The notes under the pieces are model-generated. The model was not told where the DNA came from. It was given only the letters and a program-made list of their open reading frames with translations, and searched no databases. Shown here in pieces: positions 25,524 to 34,155 of a stretch of DNA of 46,771 nucleotides (position 1 is the stretch's first letter; the number at the start of each line of letters is the position of its first letter). The stretch lies in assembly GCA_018433015.1 (NCBI GenBank), contig JAHDSB010000102.1:1-46771 (forward strand), in the 5' to 3' direction. The translations under genes and the position numbers were made by a program. This DNA is from Clostridia bacterium (GTDB lineage: Bacteria > Bacillota > Peptococcia > DRI-13 > SV3-B141).

Positions 25524-26005
25524 ATTCCACCAGCTACCTTTCCGATAAGATAGGCTACAATAAAGGAAAATAGGAAAGCTAGGATATTTCTTGCAATAGT
25601 AAGGGATTTACCAAAATACTTTATCTCTACAGGGTATGTCACTACACCTACCATCATCAAAGTAGAGATAAAAGCAGCTATTTGCATATAACCTGCTCCG
25701 CTCTCCAGTAACATAGCTGCTGTAGGAAAGGCAACAAATCCCGGAATTAAAGTGATAGCACCAACAACGGCAGCAAGAATGACACCAAACCAGCCTGATT
25801 GGGTACCAATTATTCTAGAAACAAATTCAGCATTAAACACGGCCAGCACCATTCCTACCAACATAATCACTCCCAAAAACTCAGGCAAAATGTTCTCAAA
25901 GGCTTTCCAGGCCTTTTTTAGCGCTTTCTTAGTTTTTTGTTTATCTTTATAAAAAGATACTATTAACAGCAAGATAGTAATTAAATACAGAAGGTAATTA
26001 CTCAT
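25520..26005 (-). CDS. ArsP/DUF318-like permease, first half-size subunit
   Basis: The 161-aa membrane protein has four or five helices, including a GAITLIPGFVAFPTAAMLL segment that parallels AAAGPLYGAFPIAAVFM in the next gene. The two therefore look like pseudo-symmetric halves of one transporter. It follows the full-length permease gene by 38 bp. Confidence 0.75.
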   Translation of the reverse strand: MSNYLLYLITILLLIVSFYKDKQKTKKALKKAWKAFENILPEFLGVIMLVGMVLAVFNAEFVSRIIGTQSGWFGVILAAVVGAITLIPGFVAFPTAAMLLESGAGYMQIAAFISTLMMVGVVTYPVEIKYFGKSLTIARNILAFLFSFIVAYLIGKVAGGM

Positions 26006-26043
26006 AAAATTCCTCCCTTCCCCCTTTAAATCCTTTCATAGCT

Positions 26044-27018
26044 CTATATTAACAGATGGGTCATGATATTAAATAAATATCCTACTATTATTATGCCAAT
26101 ACCGGTTATTGCAGCAAATGCGCCAATCAGCTTGGGTTTAATTACTTTCCTCAATAAGATCATCTCCGGTAAAGACAAGGCCGTAACAGCCATCATAAAG
26201 GCCAGAACTGTTCCTATGCCCACACCTTTAATAATAAGAGCCTCTGCTATTGGAATAGTACCTATAGCATTTGAATAGAGAGGAATTCCTAATACTACTG
26301 CCACAAAGACTGCTAAAGGATTTTCCGGACCGGCATATTTGGCAAGTAAATCCTCAGGGGCCCAGCCATGAATTATAGCTCCAAGCCCGATGCCAATTAG
26401 TAAATAAATCCATATTCTCTTGATAATATCCTTTACATTATCCCATGCATATTTTATTCTATCTTGTCTGGTCATTTCTTCAATTTCTACTTCACCCATC
26501 TGTATTTGATACACATATTCTTCCACTTCTTTTTCCATATGCAACCTACCTATCACTAGTCCTCCCACTACTCCCACAAGTACGCCTGTAATCACATACA
26601 TCACAGCAATCTTCCAACCAAAGGCCGGGGACATTAGCAAAATAGCAAAGGCTGCTTCATTTACAATAGGTGACGTAATTAAAAACGAAAAAGTTAATCC
26701 TAAAGGAATACCGGCCTCAACAAATCCTATAAAAATAGGGACAGAGGAGCAGGAACAAAAGGGCGTAACAATTCCTAACAATGCCGCCATAATGTTTCCT
26801 TTAATACCGCTGAATCTTTCTAATATTTTCTTTGTTCTTTCCGGGGGAAAATAACTGCGAATATATGAGATACCAAAAATCATAATACCCAGCAAAATAA
26901 TTATTTTTATCGTATCATAAAAGAAAAAATGTATACTGGAACCTAAGGCAGTCTCCATAGAAATTCTAAATACTTTTTCAACTAATAATTGAATTAGTTT
27001 ATCTAGCCAAACAAACAT
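26044..27018 (-). CDS. ArsP_1-family permease
   Basis: A 324-aa membrane protein with about eight helices and the family hallmark CSCSSVPIFIGF followed by TSPIVNEAAFAI. ArsP_1 permeases export trivalent organoarsenicals or act on related soft compounds, using the Cys pair. I chose ATG 27018 because AGGAG sits nine bases upstream; the frame opens at 27054 without a better site. It is the first gene of the permease/permease/permease/mini-thioredoxin cassette. No ArsR regulator is adjacent. Confidence 0.82.
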   Translation of the reverse strand: MFVWLDKLIQLLVEKVFRISMETALGSSIHFFFYDTIKIIILLGIMIFGISYIRSYFPPERTKKILERFSGIKGNIMAALLGIVTPFCSCSSVPIFIGFVEAGIPLGLTFSFLITSPIVNEAAFAILLMSPAFGWKIAVMYVITGVLVGVVGGLVIGRLHMEKEVEEYVYQIQMGEVEIEEMTRQDRIKYAWDNVKDIIKRIWIYLLIGIGLGAIIHGWAPEDLLAKYAGPENPLAVFVAVVLGIPLYSNAIGTIPIAEALIIKGVGIGTVLAFMMAVTALSLPEMILLRKVIKPKLIGAFAAITGIGIIIVGYLFNIMTHLLI

Positions 27019-27186
27019 AGTCCTCATCTCCTGATTATGTGTCATTTTTTGCATTCTGTATATTTATATGCGCATATCCTTATATAAATATATTACTAGT
27101 ATACTCCTCTGTCAATGTTTTTGTGAATCTAAATTTTTCTAAACCAAAATATAAAACACCTCACAAAATCACCTAATTGTGAGATG

Positions 27187-27654
27187 TTATTCCAGCAAAT
27201 CTACTTTAACCGTGATTTTTAATATTTCACTTAATATCATTTTTGTCACTTGTAATTTATATTCTCGCTCCTCTATTTTAAAAATTCTTTTATCTACTAC
27301 TTGTATAATTAGATCTGCATCAATATTCTTAACTTCTTTTCCTAACAAGGACTTATACTTTTCCTTGATATTCTTTTGGATGTCAATTTTATCTATTTCG
27401 TCCCCTTCAAAGATAAGTATGATCTCTATATCCTTCAGTAAAATATTTTTATTATTGATTGTATTTTCTAATTTCTCCAAGCGGGCATCTTTGTCTTGAA
27501 TAGTGTTTTCCAGATAAGCAATTCTCTGATGGTACATATCCATTCTATAGCTGACAATAACGCATAATAAAGTAGCACCTATTAATATCCCTGTTATTAA
27601 CCCCGCCATAAAGCACACATTAAATTTAAAACCTTTCCTTTTTAATTGTGCCAT
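27187..27654 (-). CDS. ytrI: YtrI-like sporulation membrane protein
   Basis: A 155-aa protein with one N-terminal membrane helix (residues about 13-35) followed by a coiled coil (YLENTIQDKDARLEKLENT) and a small C-terminal domain. The identity rests mainly on position: it overlaps the end of the ytrH-like gene by 13 bp, as in the ytrHI pair of Bacillus, and the layout matches YtrI. In Bacillus the pair is transcribed by sigma E in the mother cell and supports spore formation. Confidence 0.6.
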   Translation of the reverse strand: MAQLKRKGFKFNVCFMAGLITGILIGATLLCVIVSYRMDMYHQRIAYLENTIQDKDARLEKLENTINNKNILLKDIEIILIFEGDEIDKIDIQKNIKEKYKSLLGKEVKNIDADLIIQVVDKRIFKIEEREYKLQVTKMILSEILKITVKVDLLE

Positions 27655-27989
27655 AGCTCACCGCACCTTTGAATTAACTTGATAACACTATAACCCATAT
27701 TAGCTCCTAAGAGAGCAGTCAGTACATGTATAGCCTGCTTAATAATAGATTTGAATTCCCCTTCAAACAGTCCTTTTTCAATAGCAGCAAAAGAAGAAAA
27801 TGTATCACCCAAGGCAATGGCCATGGCCCATATCTTGATGGAACCGGCAATATTCAGCATAGTTTTCAGAGGGGGATGATTAGTTATAATGGCTGCTATT
27901 CCTGCAAAAATACTAGCCCCTATCACTACCCCAAAAGCCACTAAAAAATTTTGTACCATACTAATATACAGAGTAGTCACTCTCATCAC
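27642..27989 (-). CDS. ytrH: YtrH-family sporulation protein
   Basis: A 115-aa membrane protein with about three helices that matches the YtrH pattern: an early FLVAFGVVIGASI helix, PPLKTMLNIAGSIKIWAMAIALGDTF in the middle, and a C-terminal ALLGANMGY helix. YtrH acts in sporulation, so the organism probably makes endospores. The start could be GTG 27989, the next codon ATG, or a GTG six bases later; AAGGTGATG overlaps the first two. A sigma-E-like promoter lies upstream. Confidence 0.8.
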   Translation of the reverse strand: MMRVTTLYISMVQNFLVAFGVVIGASIFAGIAAIITNHPPLKTMLNIAGSIKIWAMAIALGDTFSSFAAIEKGLFEGEFKSIIKQAIHVLTALLGANMGYSVIKLIQRCGELWHN

Positions 27990-28014
27990 CTTATATCATC
28001 AGTATCTCTTAATA

Positions 28015-28043
28015 AAGGTATGAGGCCGCCCTTGTACTTATGT
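28015..28043 (-). promoter_or_regulatory. Possible sigma-E promoter of ytrH
   Basis: On the minus strand ACATAAG and CATACCTT are separated by 14 bp. This fits the sigma-E consensus best at the -10 and only partly at the -35. Confidence 0.4.
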
Positions 28044-28134
28044 GAAGTACCGCTATGCTTTTGCACGTAAATAATGATACTATAGAATATAGTAGTGAGA
28101 ATATTCAGTTCTTAAATGATACGAGGGATTAAAC

Positions 28135-28638
28135 ATGAAAGATAGAACCATATTTATCTGTATTGTAGTAATTAGTCTACTGGGAAACATTTATTTCAAA
28201 TTTACTTTTACTAATCTGCAAAAGCTGGAAAACCAACGCTATATGAAGGCTTGTCTTGCCTATACCAGTAACATTTCCTCTTACATAAAGAGCCTTGATG
28301 ATTATTTACAAGAAAAAGATGTATCTTACGAAAACAGAACTAGGATAAGCGTACAGAGTAAAGCTATAGGCATCTACTCCCAACAGCTTTATCATTATTG
28401 GGCATATCATGAGCTTTATGATTATATGAGTAGGGATATTAAAGAAGTTAAGTTTAAACAAGCAACAAAAAAACTCCAGGATATAGCTTGGCAAATCTCG
28501 TTTTTAAATAATCAGGACACCAAGGAATTAATTAAATCACAAGAACACCTGCTTCCCACATTAAAAAAAGTAGTAGAACTTAACGCAGAGGAACTTAACA
28601 AGAGTATAGGAAATGTCAAAAGCCATGCTGCAATTTAG
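28135..28638 (+). CDS. Membrane-anchored protein of unknown function
   Basis: I do not recognise this 167-aa protein. It has one N-terminal membrane helix (residues about 5-24) and a helical remainder with several Tyr-rich stretches (YSQQLYHYWAYHELYDYM). It has the ribosome site CGAGGGA and its own terminator, which overlaps the stop codon. It diverges from ytrH, which hints at a link to sporulation, but nothing in the sequence shows it. Confidence 0.6.
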   Translation: MKDRTIFICIVVISLLGNIYFKFTFTNLQKLENQRYMKACLAYTSNISSYIKSLDDYLQEKDVSYENRTRISVQSKAIGIYSQQLYHYWAYHELYDYMSRDIKEVKFKQATKKLQDIAWQISFLNNQDTKELIKSQEHLLPTLKKVVELNAEELNKSIGNVKSHAAI

Positions 28639-28669
28639 GATTTCTCCTAAAAATCGCTGCATGGCTTTT
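28618..28669 (+). terminator. Terminator overlapping the stop of the preceding gene
   Basis: AAAGCCATGC pairs with GCATGGCTTT, with an inner TTAGGA/TCCTAA stem. The TAG stop at 28636-28638 lies inside the stem. It shares most of its arms with the hairpin at 24617-24680 and may also serve the convergent chemoreceptor gene. Confidence 0.72.
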
Positions 28670-28696
28670 CTATAATCATATATATCTATTGAACAA

Positions 28697-30307
28697 TTAT
28701 TCACTGACACAATTGTTTAATTGTGCTACCACATCATTTAATCTCTCGGTAAGACTTGCTAATTCTTGAGACGAATCATTTATACAATGTATCCCGGAAT
28801 TAATCTCTTCCATTTCCGCAGAAGTTTGCTGGCTTGTGGCGGAAATATTGTCTAAGGTATGTTCCATTTCTACTTTATTTTCTTCTACTATATTCAAGGA
28901 TTTGTTTATTTCTACGGATTTATTATTTATAGCAGCCACCGATTGGTGAATACCTGTAAAAATCTGTTCTGTTTTAATAATTATTGCAGTTTGCTCCTCA
29001 TTACTCCCTTTAAAAGAGGCCATCTTGGATACCGTCTCTTGAGAAACGTTTTGCATCCCTTCGATTACTCTCTTAATTTCACCGGTAAATTCTCCTGATT
29101 GTTCTGCCAGCTTCCTTACCTCTTCAGCTACTATGGCAAAACCTCTCCCATGTTCCCCGGCCCTTGCTGCTTCAATACTGGCATTAAGGGCTAACAGGTT
29201 GGTTTGTTCTGCAATAGAGTTGATAGTGTTTGTTATATCACTAATGCTCGTAGATTTTTCCTGTAAATCCAGGACTTTTTCTTCCATTTCCTTCATTAAC
29301 TCATTATTATCTTTATTTTTATCTCTGAGTTGGGAAATTATCTGAGTTCCTTCTTCATTTGACTTTTGTGAATCCTGACAGATAGCATATATTTCTTTGG
29401 AACAATCAATAAGGTGATTTAAATTATGAGAAAAGACTTCCATGATCTGTACATTGGTTTGAGCATTCTCCGCTTGATTTGCTACGCCTCCCGTAGCCTC
29501 ATCTATGGCACTGGATATTTCTTTAATGGAATTGTCATTATTACTGCTTATGGTGGATATCTGATTACTTAATTCTACCAGAGAGTTTATGATACTTGAG
29601 ATAGTTAGTTTTAAGCTATCACTTTTTCTCTTAGCTTCTTCTACCATGTTATCTATTTCATTTTGTTTTTCTTCCGCCATAAATCTCGCGTCATTTAAGA
29701 TCATATCTCTAAAAATATGTAAGAATATAAAGACTGTCAGGCCATTCATCACTACTTGCGGTACTAAGAGGGTTCTGAAAAGTAACGTTAATGTTTCCAT
29801 GAAAGTTTTGCCGTCTAATGTGCTTAACACTGGTACTATTGTGATATGCACTACTTCCCATAGGCCGCCGAAAAGAGTCCAATAAAAGATATTCTTGACG
29901 GTTATATTTTGTGATTTAAAATCTTTTTTCCAAACTACAAAAGAAGCGATAGCACCTGCCAATATCGTTGCCACCGTACAGGGTAAGGCTGTCCACCCTC
30001 CCAGGGTATATCTGTAGATGGCACCTAAACCCGCAACAAGCATTCCTGCAACAGGCCCTCCTATAATAGCAGAAATTACAGCAAATGCAGACCTAACATT
30101 AGTTTTTCCACCGCTAATTTCTATAGCGTATTTTGAGGTTAAAATCATAGGAATTAAGAATAATACTGTAGCCAGAATAATTAAGTATATTTGCTGCTTT
30201 TTCTCCTTATTGAGTAATATTCTTGTTATACTTTTCGATCTGGTAAGTAAATAAACTATACTAATTGATACTAAAATAATTATTAACAATCTTACTATGG
30301 CACTCAT
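28697..30307 (-). CDS. Methyl-accepting chemotaxis protein with 5TM-LYT sensor
   Basis: The 536-aa receptor has an N-terminal 5TMR-LYT membrane domain of the LytS type (about six helices in residues 1-195, with [23 protein letters not shown] and [13 protein letters not shown]). A cytoplasmic signalling domain follows, whose hairpin tip reads [20 protein letters not shown]. It should sense an envelope or membrane signal and drive CheA. ATG 30307 is preferred over the open frame to 30409 because AAAGGAGAAG lies just upstream. No other chemotaxis gene is nearby. Confidence 0.87.
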   Translation of the reverse strand: MSAIVRLLIIILVSISIVYLLTRSKSITRILLNKEKKQQIYLIILATVLFLIPMILTSKYAIEISGGKTNVRSAFAVISAIIGGPVAGMLVAGLGAIYRYTLGGWTALPCTVATILAGAIASFVVWKKDFKSQNITVKNIFYWTLFGGLWEVVHITIVPVLSTLDGKTFMETLTLLFRTLLVPQVVMNGLTVFIFLHIFRDMILNDARFMAEEKQNEIDNMVEEAKRKSDSLKLTISSIINSLVELSNQISTISSNNDNSIKEISSAIDEATGGVANQAENAQTNVQIMEVFSHNLNHLIDCSKEIYAICQDSQKSNEEGTQIISQLRDKNKDNNELMKEMEEKVLDLQEKSTSISDITNTINSIAEQTNLLALNASIEAARAGEHGRGFAIVAEEVRKLAEQSGEFTGEIKRVIEGMQNVSQETVSKMASFKGSNEEQTAIIIKTEQIFTGIHQSVAAINNKSVEINKSLNIVEENKVEMEHTLDNISATSQQTSAEMEEINSGIHCINDSSQELASLTERLNDVVAQLNNCVSE

Positions 30308-30481
30308 ACCTTCACATCTTCTCCTTTTAGTTGAGTAAATGAAATTTTCTAGTCTAGTAGAATTAATACCTCCATAAAATAATCGATTTAAGTATACCTT
30401 ATTCGACAAATACCGGTATTTTCCTTTAAATTTTGCTAAAATATGGACAAGTACACCCTGTATACTTCTATAGGAAGTCTT

Positions 30482-30528
30482 AAAAAGCGTGAATCCAGTA
30501 CTGACGGAGTACTCGATCCACGCTTTTT
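30482..30528. repeat. Terminator-like hairpin without an upstream gene
   Basis: AAAAAGCGTG pairs with CACGCTTTTT and AGTACT with AGTACT around a GACGG loop. It lies between divergent genes, so neither neighbour needs it as a terminator. Its arms resemble those of the hairpin at 36903-36950. Confidence 0.65.
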
Positions 30529-30605
30529 GCTTTGTTTAATCAACACAGCATTTTTTTGTTTTCCATACCCATTTTATTAATATACAACCCTGAGTTACTA
30601 GGCTC

Positions 30606-30636
30606 AAAATTCTAAATGCAAATTATTTAGAATTTT
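30606..30636. promoter_or_regulatory. Perfect 12-bp inverted repeat, possible operator
   Basis: AAAATTCTAAAT and its exact complement are separated by seven bases. A second repeat (TGTTGTTT / AAACAACA) lies at 30665-30689. Both are about 150-240 bp before the first MFS gene. Confidence 0.4.
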
Positions 30637-30841
30637 ATGTGTAAATTAAGAAAATATTGTAAATTGTTGTTTCTAAGTTGTAAACAACATGTATGTAAAG
30701 TACTACCATCACCTTATTATCCTTTTCATTTTTTTATAATAACTCATAAGAAGGGAGGTATAGAAACATAAAATAAAAAGTTACAAGGCAAAAAAATGGC
30801 AAATGTCAGGAATGAACTAAAGTAAGGAGAAGGTGATTTTT

Positions 30842-32098
30842 ATGAATAATCAGACTTTTAAGAAGTATTTTTTGTTATCAGTGATTGCCTTAGGGGCAGG
30901 TGTTATCTACAAAGTAGCTTATATGAAAGAAGCTTTTTATGCTGCTATGTTAGCTGGATTTAATATCACTAATACCCAATTGGGAACCATTAGCTCCATC
31001 TATGGTACTGTAGCTCTAATAAGTTATTTTCCCGGCGGTATACTAGCGGACAAAGTTTCCTATAAAAAGTTGCTGGCATTTTCATTCCTATCAAGTGGTG
31101 TGTTATCCCTGTGGTGTTCGACAATGCCCTCCTATGGGACGGTAAAGTTAATATTCGGCCTGTTTGGTATAACTACTATCCTAACTTACTGGTCAGCATT
31201 TGTAAAAACCATACGTTCCTTAGGAAGTGACGAGGAACAAGGCAGGATGTTCGGGCTTGCGGAAGGCATCCGGGGAATCAGTGGATTAATTGCAAGCTTT
31301 ATAGTTATGGGAATTCTTGAAATTGCTACAAGTGAAATTGGTGGCATGCAGGGAACTCTTATTTTTTATGGCGTAATTTATATTGTAGTTGGTATAGTTA
31401 CTATGATTATGTTACCTAACCCCGAAAAAGACGAAACTACAGAGAATAGTTTAAACTTTTCAAATGTGATCAAAGTTATGAAATTAAAAGGTACTTGGCT
31501 AGTATGTGCATTAGTATTCTGTTGGTATATGGTTTACACCACCACATCTTATGCAGTGCCTTACCTAACCAATGTTTTCGGAGTATCCTCTATCGCCCTT
31601 AGCACTTTAAGCATTATTCGCGCTTATGGTATTGGTATCCTTGCAGCTCCTGTTGCCGGATTTGTGGGTGACAAAATAGGTTCCTGTTCAAAAGCCTTGG
31701 CATGGGCTTCAATCGTAGGTTTTGCAATGATGGTTGCTTACCTGGTTACTCCCACTGATCCTAAATATGTTATGATTCCCATGGCCCTGACTCTACTTTT
31801 CAGCTTTGTTGTATTTGCAGCACGCGGCATCTACTTCTCCCCCATGGCAGAGGCTGGAATCCCCCTAGCATTAACTGGTGCAGCTTCCGGCTTAATTTCA
31901 GTACTTGGCTACTTACCTGATATGTTTATTTTCAATGTAATGGGTAGTTGGTTAGATAACTATCCAGGTGCGCAAGGTTTTCATTATATATTTATCTTAG
32001 CAGCTGTTTTTCTCATACTGGCTACTCTCATAGGCTTTTATATCTATCGGTACGGTAAAAAACTAAAATCACAAAAAGCATCTGCTGTAGCAAAATAA
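30842..32098 (+). CDS. MFS transporter (paralog 1)
   Basis: A 418-aa protein with 12 predicted membrane helices and MFS features, including the loop 2-3 motif GGILADKVSYKK. It is clearly a paralog of the MFS protein at 35604: both have SSIY, a DEEQGRMFG / DEQGRIFG loop and a closing GY-PD-FI--GSW-D pattern. ATG 30842 is preceded by AAGGAGAAGGTG; an in-frame GTG at 30833 is part of that site. It is followed 102 bp later by a PLP-dependent C-S lyase-like gene, so it may import that enzyme's substrate. Confidence 0.88.
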   Translation: MNNQTFKKYFLLSVIALGAGVIYKVAYMKEAFYAAMLAGFNITNTQLGTISSIYGTVALISYFPGGILADKVSYKKLLAFSFLSSGVLSLWCSTMPSYGTVKLIFGLFGITTILTYWSAFVKTIRSLGSDEEQGRMFGLAEGIRGISGLIASFIVMGILEIATSEIGGMQGTLIFYGVIYIVVGIVTMIMLPNPEKDETTENSLNFSNVIKVMKLKGTWLVCALVFCWYMVYTTTSYAVPYLTNVFGVSSIALSTLSIIRAYGIGILAAPVAGFVGDKIGSCSKALAWASIVGFAMMVAYLVTPTDPKYVMIPMALTLLFSFVVFAARGIYFSPMAEAGIPLALTGAASGLISVLGYLPDMFIFNVMGSWLDNYPGAQGFHYIFILAAVFLILATLIGFYIYRYGKKLKSQKASAVAK

Positions 32099-32200
32099 AG
32101 ACCAACGTGTAAATTTACATGCATCTAAAGAAGTTTGAAAGTAATTGTTAAAGATATATTGCATTATCTTTCAACTATATCTATAAGGAAGGTGTTTATT

Positions 32201-33379
32201 TTGAAACGCTATAATTTTGATGAGCAACACTCTATGAAAAATACTGCCAGTTGGAAATGGGACAATGAAGGTAGAGATGTTAATTATCCCCTGGGGGTAG
32301 CAGATATTGATTTTCGCCCGCCAGAGGAAGTCATTGAAGCTGTAGTAAGCAAAGCTCAGCAAGGAAACTTTGCATATGGCGTACAGTCACAGGAATTCAG
32401 CAACTCTATCGTAAACTGGTACCATAAACGTCACGGAGCATATGTAGAACCGGAATGGACCAGCTACTCCCCTGGCCTAATTACAGCGCTGAAAATGCTT
32501 TTAGAAGCTGTCACACATGTGGGAGATAACATAATAATCCAATCTCCCGTATACTTTAACTTCAGTTTGATCATCACTCGCAACGGCAGAAACGTGGTAG
32601 AAAATCCTCTCATCTTAGAGGATAATCATTACCGTATTGACTTTGAAGATTTAGAGAAAAAGGCATCCGACCCACGTACTACCATGATGGTGCTCTGTAA
32701 CCCCCATAATCCCATTGCTCATTCCTGGTCAGAGCAAGACCTTCGCCGGATAGCAGATATTTGCAATAAACATCATGTTTTTATGGTCAGTGACGAAGCC
32801 CACAGCGATATTTTGTTTAATGGGCAAAAACATATACCACTTTTTACTCTATCGCAAGAAACTGCACAAAATAGTGCATCAATGAACTCAGCAGGAAAAA
32901 CTTTTAATACCAACGGATTGTATACTTCATACACCATTATTCCCAATTCCCAGATTCACGAAGCTTTCAATAACGCCTATGCAAATCATCATTTTGATTA
33001 TAACATGCTGGGCGGTCCCGCACAGATTGCCGCTTATACATATGGCAATCAATATGTGGACGAAATGTTAGAATACTTATGGAAAAATATCGTTTACCTG
33101 CGTGACTTTCTCCAAGCAAATATGCCGGAAGTAAAGATGATTAAACCAAATGCCACCTATCTAATGTGGTTAGACTTCCGGGCATGGGGTATGGATAACA
33201 AAGAACTGGCCGAATTTTTCAAATCCGCAGACGTTTCAATAAACAGCGGAGACATTTACGGCAGTGCGGGAAAAGGATTTGTACGTTTAAATGTGGGCTG
33301 TACCCATCAGATATTAATTGAAGCATTGGAAGCAATTAAGAAAAGATATGATGAAGGACTAAAAATATCTGTTAAATAA
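32201..33379 (+). CDS. MalY/PatB-type PLP-dependent aminotransferase or C-S lyase
   Basis: The enzyme is 392 aa from a TTG start with AAGGAAGGTG upstream, the normal length for the MalY/PatB family of fold-type I PLP enzymes; the frame is open back to 32135 but lacks a site there. The PLP lysine is Lys233 in SAGKTFNTNGL, CNPHNP is near 166-171, and VSDEAHSD gives the PLP-nitrogen Asp. PatB and MalY cleave cystathionine-like C-S bonds, and some relatives transaminate. The PHNP motif is followed by IAHSW rather than the usual VGxxW. It forms a unit with the MFS gene before it. Confidence 0.85.
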   Translation: MKRYNFDEQHSMKNTASWKWDNEGRDVNYPLGVADIDFRPPEEVIEAVVSKAQQGNFAYGVQSQEFSNSIVNWYHKRHGAYVEPEWTSYSPGLITALKMLLEAVTHVGDNIIIQSPVYFNFSLIITRNGRNVVENPLILEDNHYRIDFEDLEKKASDPRTTMMVLCNPHNPIAHSWSEQDLRRIADICNKHHVFMVSDEAHSDILFNGQKHIPLFTLSQETAQNSASMNSAGKTFNTNGLYTSYTIIPNSQIHEAFNNAYANHHFDYNMLGGPAQIAAYTYGNQYVDEMLEYLWKNIVYLRDFLQANMPEVKMIKPNATYLMWLDFRAWGMDNKELAEFFKSADVSINSGDIYGSAGKGFVRLNVGCTHQILIEALEAIKKRYDEGLKISVK

Positions 33380-33386
33380 AGCTATC

Positions 33387-33422
33387 AGAAACGTAGTTGG
33401 AATATTTCCCAACTGCGTTTCT
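33387..33422 (+). terminator. Hairpin after the PLP enzyme gene
   Basis: AGAAACGTAGTTGG pairs with CCAACTGCGTTTCT with one G-U pair. There is no good U-run, so it may only partly stop transcription into the two-component genes. Confidence 0.55.
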
Positions 33423-33490
33423 ACAATTTAACCGTTCTTTCTTATGATAAAATAAAATTGTATAATTTTTTATACTAAGGAGAGCAAATT

Positions 33491-34150
33491 ATGGCACAAA
33501 TTTTGATTGTGGAAGATGACCAGTCAATCGCAAATTTAATTAGAACACATCTGACCTTCGCCGGACATGAAGCAAGCATAGTTTCTAATGGAAGAGACGC
33601 AGTAGAATTGATTCAAGAAGAACTATATGACATGGTTATACTTGATTTGATGCTCCCTAAGCTGGATGGTGAGATAGTAATGGAGCATATCCGTAAGTTA
33701 CCCATATCCATCATTGTTGTGTCAGCTAAATCTAATCTTTTTGACCAAGTTAAACTACTGCGCATGGGGGCAGATGACTACATAACAAAACCATTTGAAA
33801 GTGTAGATTTGATTGCCCGCGTTGAAGCTGTACTGCGCCGATACAAACCTGCCAATCAAACTCTCATGTTCCGAGACATCACAATAGATGAAAACCGGCA
33901 TAAGGTTAACAAAGGTAATGCGAAAATTTCTCTCACCCCTAAGGAATTTGAACTGCTTGTACTATTTTTAAAAAACAAAGGAAACGTGATGACACGAGAA
34001 GAAATTCTCGCAAATATCTGGGGATATACCTTTGCAGGAGGTACCCGCACAGTAGATATTCATGTACAAAGACTACGTAAAAAATTAAATTTAAATAATT
34101 TTCTTAAAACAGTAGTAAAAATCGGTTATATCTTAGAAGATAGCGAGTAG
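33491..34150 (+). CDS. OmpR/PhoB-family response regulator
   Basis: The 219-aa protein has a receiver domain with the acidic pair at Asp9/Asp10, the phospho-acceptor Asp52 (VILDLMLP) and the conserved Lys in ITKPF. A winged-helix OmpR DNA-binding domain follows (residues about 125-217). A TATAAT box lies at 33461-33466 and the ribosome site is AAGGAGAG. It is followed 5 bp later by its cognate kinase. It probably controls the MFS genes on either side; the repeats at 30606-30689 are candidate sites. Confidence 0.92.
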   Translation: MAQILIVEDDQSIANLIRTHLTFAGHEASIVSNGRDAVELIQEELYDMVILDLMLPKLDGEIVMEHIRKLPISIIVVSAKSNLFDQVKLLRMGADDYITKPFESVDLIARVEAVLRRYKPANQTLMFRDITIDENRHKVNKGNAKISLTPKEFELLVLFLKNKGNVMTREEILANIWGYTFAGGTRTVDIHVQRLRKKLNLNNFLKTVVKIGYILEDSE

Positions 34151-34155
34151 ACATT

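Larger units (their letters stand above)
30308..30841. other. Divergent intergenic region with hairpin and operator-like repeats
   Basis: No gene is seen in these 534 bp between the chemoreceptor and the first MFS gene. They hold a terminator-like hairpin (30482-30528) and two inverted repeats (30606-30636 and 30664-30689) that could bind the regulator encoded at 33491. Confidence 0.5.

Noticed and set aside
28697-30307. LytS-type histidine kinase because of the 5TM-LYT domain
   Set aside because: The C-terminal half is clearly a methyl-accepting chemotaxis signalling domain, not a kinase.
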